DNA from: Gemmatimonadota bacterium
GTDB taxonomy: Bacteria > Gemmatimonadota > Gemmatimonadetes > Gemmatimonadales > GWC2-71-9
Length of the DNA stretch: 8,758 nucleotides
NCBI GenBank assembly: GCA_029862935.1
Contig: JAOTWK010000125.1
Span: forward strand, 1 to 8,758
Direction: 5' to 3'
The notes under the pieces are model-generated. The model made no database searches and was not told the origin of the DNA. It saw nothing but the letters and a program-made list of their open reading frames with translations. Positions 6,239-8,758 of this stretch are shown piece by piece. The position numbers and the translations under genes were made by a program. The stretch's first letter is position 1. Each line of letters begins with the position of its first letter.

Positions 6239-6310
6239 GGTAGCAGGCCTTTCTGGTCGAGCCACGTTCGGGCGCTCGCCATATCAGATACCCATAAGGC
6301 GCGTACCTAT

Positions 6311-6326
6311 TCGGTCAGTCGACCGA
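6311..6326. repeat. Short perfect inverted repeat upstream of the orphan gene
   Basis: TCGGTC and GACCGA are perfect inverted arms separated by AGTC. The hairpin is tight but has no T-tract, so it does not look like an intrinsic terminator. It lies in the divergent region between the orphan gene and sufR and could be a protein-binding site. Confidence 0.35.
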
Positions 6327-6344
6327 GCGCTAGAGAACGCGTGG

Positions 6345-6377
6345 CATGCAAGTTGTTGTAAAATATGAACTTGCTTG
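6345..6377. repeat. Inverted repeat with 10-base arms around an A/T-rich spacer
   Basis: Arms 6345-6354 (CATGCAAGTT) and 6368-6377 (AACTTGCTTG) are inverted copies matching at nine of ten positions, seven of them contiguous. The 13-base spacer contains TAAAAT, a -10-like hexamer. The geometry suits a dimeric regulator site in the sufR upstream region or a divergent promoter. There is no run of T to make it a terminator. Confidence 0.4.
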
Positions 6378-6417
6378 ATCGTGTGCGCACCCATCCTACC
6401 CCGAGCCGGGAATTAAC

Positions 6418-6431
6418 AAACAAAATCGTTG
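6418..6431. promoter_or_regulatory. Candidate SufR operator
   Basis: AAAC-N6-GTTG matches the cyanobacterial SufR site CAAC-N6-GTTG (from recollection) at seven of eight fixed positions. It lies seven bases before the candidate -35 of the sufR promoter, where a bound repressor would hinder RNA polymerase. It sits in an AT-rich patch (6411-6439) that also holds the imperfect inverted pair AATTAAC and GTTGAATT. This would suit autoregulation of sufR and the suf operon, but binding is inferred. Confidence 0.4.
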
Positions 6432-6437
6432 AATTAG

Positions 6438-6466
6438 TTGCGTAATCGGCGTGCTGTCATTAGGAT
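6438..6466 (+). promoter_or_regulatory. Candidate promoter of the suf operon
   Basis: TTGCGT (6438-6443) and TAGGAT (6461-6466) are separated by exactly 17 bases and match the sigma-70 boxes at three and five of six positions. Transcription would start near 6473, only a few bases before the sufR ATG at 6479. That would explain why no Shine-Dalgarno is seen before sufR: the mRNA would be nearly leaderless. Confidence 0.35.
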
Positions 6467-6478
6467 TCCGTCCCAGAA

Positions 6479-7156
6479 ATGACTGTCTCGATTCCCGGCC
6501 TGGCCGGCCATAGAGGATTGCGGGGAGACATCCTCCTCGAGCTCAAGCGGGCCCAGCCGCTGACCGCGAAAGAGCTCGCGGATGCGTTTGCCGTTTCTGC
6601 CAACGCCGTGCGGCGCCACCTCAAGGAACTCGAGGCCGAAGGCCTGGTGGCCTACGCCCGCGAACAGCGTGGCACAGGCGCGCCCACGTACACGTTCCGC
6701 CTGACGGGCAACGGCGAAGCGCTGTTCCCGACGCAATATGGTGAAGCCTTGACCGACGTACTCGCGGCGATTGCGCAAGACAGCGGGCGTGAGGCCGTGA
6801 AGGCGTTGTTCGCGCAGCGGTTTCGGGCGCACGCCGAGCGACTACGCGGAACACTGGCTGACGCGACCCTCGAAGAGAAGGTCGCTGCGGTCGTCGAAAT
6901 GCTCTCGCAGCAGGGGTTCATGGCGGCGTGGTCGGTCGAAGCGGACCAGGTGAGGTTGGCAGAGCATAACTGCGCGGTGCGACAAGCGGCGGAGCAGTTT
7001 CCGGAGATTTGCGCGGCAGAAGTCGAGTTCCTGGAAGAGGTGTTGCAGAGTGCTCTGCAGCGCGATTCGTATATCCCTGACGGATGTAACTCGTGTCAGT
7101 ATTCCATCACGATTGGGACGAAGGAGTCCGACACGTCATCGCACAAGGAGTCCTAA
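6479..7156 (+). CDS. sufR: SufR-like Fe-S-sensing transcriptional repressor of the suf operon
   Basis: Predicted DNA-binding regulator of 225 residues in the SufR family. SufR binds an Fe-S cluster and represses suf genes when clusters are sufficient. Seen: a winged helix-turn-helix near the N-terminus (about 28-57: LTAKELADAF, then SANAVRRHLKELEAEGLV) followed by a wing with a G-T-G-A-P-T-Y-T-F segment. Cysteines are clustered in the C-terminal third: C165, C178, C203 and C206 (CNSC). The 13-residue step between C165 and C178 equals that of the cyanobacterial SufR ligands C164 and C177, and C203/C206 flank the third ligand position (C205), as I recall it. This supports cluster binding. The ATG at 6479 lacks a Shine-Dalgarno, which fits a nearly leaderless transcript. 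Its TAA is directly followed by the ATG of sufB, so the two genes are co-transcribed and probably translationally coupled. The last 12 residues are polar and probably unstructured. Confidence 0.92.
   Translation: MTVSIPGLAGHRGLRGDILLELKRAQPLTAKELADAFAVSANAVRRHLKELEAEGLVAYAREQRGTGAPTYTFRLTGNGEALFPTQYGEALTDVLAAIAQDSGREAVKALFAQRFRAHAERLRGTLADATLEEKVAAVVEMLSQQGFMAAWSVEADQVRLAEHNCAVRQAAEQFPEICAAEVEFLEEVLQSALQRDSYIPDGCNSCQYSITIGTKESDTSSHKES
7145..7150 (+). promoter_or_regulatory. Strong ribosome-binding site of sufB
   Basis: AAGGAG lies six bases before the sufB ATG and inside the sufR coding sequence. It is the best Shine-Dalgarno in the operon, in contrast to sufR and sufC, which have no clear one. 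Confidence 0.75.
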
Positions 7157-8596
7157 ATGTCATCGTCGGCGATAGACCGACAGGTCCAGCAGCCGTACAA
7201 GTACGGTTGGAGCACCGATATCGAGTCCGAGCTCGCTCCCAAGGGGCTGAACGAAGACATCATTCGGTTCATCTCGGAAAAGAAGCAGGAGCCGGAGTGG
7301 ATGGTCGAGTGGCGTCTCTCGGCGTACCGGCACTGGCTCACGATGAAAGAGCCAAGGTGGGCCAACGTCACATACCCGCCGGTCGACTACCAGGCAATCC
7401 ATTATTACGCGGCACCCAAGCAGCAAAAGCAGCCTGGGAGCCTCGATGAGGTAGATCCCAAACTACTCGAAACGTTCGAGAAGCTGGGCATTCCGTTGGT
7501 GGAGCAGAAGCGGCTCACGGGTGTGGCGGTCGATGCGGTATTTGATAGTGTCTCCGTTGCCACAACGTTCAAAGAGGAGCTCAAGAAGTACGGCGTCATC
7601 TTCCTGCCGATTTCCGAAGCGATCCAAGAGCATCCGGAGTTGGTGCGCAAGTATATGGGCTCGGTCGTGCCGACCAACGACAACTTCTTTGCCGCCCTCA
7701 ATTCCGCCGTGTTCACCGACGGCTCGTTTGTCTACGTGCCCAAGGGTGTGAAATGTCCGTTGGAGCTGTCGACCTACTTCCGCATCAATGCGCTTGCGAC
7801 GGGGCAGTTCGAGCGTACGCTGATCATCGCGGACGAAGGCAGCTCGGTGCGCTACCTCGAGGGCTGTTCGGCTCCGATGCGAGATGAGAACCAATTGCAT
7901 GCCGCGGTGGTCGAGTTGGTTGCACACGAGAATGCCGAGATCAAGTACTCGACTATCCAGAACTGGTATCCGGGCAACGAGCAGGGCGAGGGCGGCATCT
8001 TCAACTTCGTGACCAAGCGTGGTCGCTGCGCGGGCAATAACTCCAAGATTTCCTGGACGCAGGTGGAGACAGGCTCGGCGGTCACGTGGAAGTACCCAAG
8101 CTGCATTTTGGAAGGCGACAACTCGATCGGCGAGTTCTATTCGGTTGCGGTGACCAACAACCACCAGCAGGCCGATACAGGCACGAAGATGATCCACATT
8201 GGAAAGAACACGCGCAGCACGATCGTGTCCAAAGGGATCTCGGCCGGCGTCAGCCAGAACACATATCGCGGGCAGGTCAAGATCATGAAGGGTGCGAGCA
8301 ATGCCCGCAATCACTCCCAGTGTGACTCGATGCTCATTGGCGACCAGTGCGGGGCGCACACGTTCCCCTACATCGACGTGCGCAATCCGACTGCGACCAT
8401 GGAACACGAGGCGACTACGTCGAAGGTGGGTGAAGACCAGATCTTTTATTGTAAACAGCGCGGCATCTGCGAAGAAGACGCCGTTTCGCTCATCGTGAAC
8501 GGCTTCTGCAAAGAGGTCTTTCGCGAGTTGCCAATGGAGTTTGCCGTCGAGGCTACACGGTTACTGGCAGTGAGTCTCGAAGGCAGCGTCGGCTAG
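7157..8596 (+). CDS. sufB: Fe-S cluster assembly scaffold protein SufB
   Basis: SufB, the scaffold subunit of the SufBCD complex on which Fe-S clusters are built in the cytoplasm with SufC ATPase; 479 residues, full length. Seen: the N-terminal SufB segment [17 protein letters not shown] (about 15-31) and KKQEPEWM with EWRLSAY. In the beta-helix core there are [32 protein letters not shown] and the W-K-Y-P-S-C segment. At the C-terminal core, C389 in S-Q-C-D-S-M-L is the conserved cysteine corresponding to E. coli C405, and E416-H-E418 follows. CKQRGI-C and a C-terminal helical domain close the protein. All hallmark residues I can check are present. The start ATG directly follows the sufR stop and has AAGGAG six bases upstream. 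sufC follows after 63 bases filled by a heptamer array. sufD, sufS and sufU or sufE would be expected beyond the window, by analogy with other operons. Confidence 0.97.
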   Translation: MSSSAIDRQVQQPYKYGWSTDIESELAPKGLNEDIIRFISEKKQEPEWMVEWRLSAYRHWLTMKEPRWANVTYPPVDYQAIHYYAAPKQQKQPGSLDEVDPKLLETFEKLGIPLVEQKRLTGVAVDAVFDSVSVATTFKEELKKYGVIFLPISEAIQEHPELVRKYMGSVVPTNDNFFAALNSAVFTDGSFVYVPKGVKCPLELSTYFRINALATGQFERTLIIADEGSSVRYLEGCSAPMRDENQLHAAVVELVAHENAEIKYSTIQNWYPGNEQGEGGIFNFVTKRGRCAGNNSKISWTQVETGSAVTWKYPSCILEGDNSIGEFYSVAVTNNHQQADTGTKMIHIGKNTRSTIVSKGISAGVSQNTYRGQVKIMKGASNARNHSQCDSMLIGDQCGAHTFPYIDVRNPTATMEHEATTSKVGEDQIFYCKQRGICEEDAVSLIVNGFCKEVFRELPMEFAVEATRLLAVSLEGSVG

Positions 8597-8602
8597 CCAG
8601 CA

Positions 8603-8658
8603 CCGACGACCGACAACCGATAACTGAGAACTGAGAACTGAGAACTGAGAACTGACCA
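8603..8658 (+). repeat. Heptanucleotide tandem array between sufB and sufC
   Basis: Eight contiguous 7-base units fill the gap: CCGACGA, CCGACAA, CCGATAA, then four perfect CTGAGAA, then CTGACCA. The period is exact throughout, with the degenerate units at both ends, as expected of an expanded short tandem repeat. The array ends one base before the sufC ATG, in the place where the ribosome-binding site should be. The only purine runs available to sufC are the GAGAA parts of the repeat, about 10 bases upstream at best. It resembles heptamer short tandem repeats (STRR) described in cyanobacteria and seen in other bacterial intergenic regions. Unit loss or gain would shift spacing to sufC without changing any protein. 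Confidence 0.9.
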
Positions 8659-8659
8659 A

Positions 8660-8758
8660 ATGCTTGACGTCAAAAACCTTCGCGCCGCCATCGAGAGCAC
8701 GGAAATCCTGAAAGGCATAAACCTCTCCGTGAAATCCGGGGAGGTGCATGCCATCATG
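8660..8758 (+). CDS. sufC: Fe-S assembly ATPase SufC, N-terminal part (cut by the window edge)
   Basis: The first 33 codons of SufC, the ABC-type ATPase partner of SufB. The frame runs open to the last base. Seen: M-L-D-V-K-N-L, then I-E-S-T-E-I-L-K-G-I-N-L, then V-K-S-G-E-V-H-A-I-M. This is the usual SufC start just before the Walker A loop, which lies outside the window. The position directly after sufB matches typical suf operons. No clear Shine-Dalgarno precedes the ATG; the heptamer array occupies that space. Coupling to sufB is loosened by the 63-base gap. The identity is firm from the N-terminal match and context, but completeness of the gene cannot be judged. Confidence 0.88.
   Translation, partial: MLDVKNLRAAIESTEILKGINLSVKSGEVHAIM

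Noticed and set aside
5954..6368. Two overlapping plus-strand frames antisense to the 72-codon orphan
   Set aside because: Both are Arg/Ser-rich with no motif and start without ribosome-binding sites. The minus-strand frame looks more protein-like.
7463..8407. Long open frame of 314 codons on the minus strand inside sufB
   Set aside because: It is antisense to an unmistakable full-length SufB. Its Arg/His/Leu-rich product is typical of a GC-rich complementary frame, with no recognisable motif or ribosome-binding site.
8603..8658. Possible CRISPR array
   Set aside because: Units are only 7 bases and contiguous, with no spacers; it is a simple tandem repeat.
8561..8749. Minus-strand frame across the heptamer array with repeated SSQFSVLSSQLSV-like residues
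   Set aside because: It is the translation of the 7-base repeat, which stays open because the unit has no stop in that frame. Similar hypothetical proteins are repeat artefacts.

Overview
The window is a high-GC (about 60% by eye), gene-dense stretch of bacterial chromosome. The best taxonomic hint is the lipoprotein beta-propeller at 4664-5920. Its lipobox followed by a DSAGVTIV-type segment is a style I associate with Gemmatimonadota and related environmental bacteria. A suf operon led by a co-directional sufR, as in many Gram-positive and environmental phyla, does not contradict this. The phylum assignment is an inference, not a proof.

Layout from left to right. (1) Positions 63-1939 hold three forward genes: a serine beta-lactamase-like hydrolase, a DCC-family thiol oxidoreductase overlapping it by 10 bases, and a SufT/MIP18-family Fe-S assembly protein. 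(2) Positions 1936-3096 hold reverse-strand ribonuclease D, whose stop codon lies in the same CTAG as the sufT stop. (3) Positions 3097-3473 have no intact gene. They contain an AT-rich and then T-poor tract, followed by a decayed alpha/beta-hydrolase C-terminus with a one-base frameshift. (4) Positions 3470-4021 hold a reverse-strand divergent peptide deformylase. It is divergent from a MobA-like nucleotidyltransferase (4066-4695). (5) Positions 4664-5920 hold the reverse-strand propeller lipoprotein, with a possible 72-codon orphan gene (6020-6238) upstream. (6) Positions 6239-6478 are a regulatory region with inverted repeats, a candidate SufR operator and a candidate promoter. (7) Positions 6479-8758 hold sufR, sufB and the first 33 codons of sufC. 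A heptanucleotide repeat array fills the sufB-sufC gap.

Functionally, the right end is an iron-sulfur cluster assembly operon. SufR is the likely Fe-S-sensing repressor, and SufB and SufC are scaffold and ATPase. SufT, about 4.5 kb to the left, belongs to the same pathway but sits in another transcription unit. The other genes (rnd, def, nucleotidyltransferase, hydrolase, propeller) look like ordinary housekeeping or accessory genes. I see no phage, transposon, CRISPR, tRNA or rRNA and no convincing new multi-gene system. The items most worth checking are the heptamer array in front of sufC, the frameshifted hydrolase remnant, the shared-CTAG double stops and the putative SufR operator.
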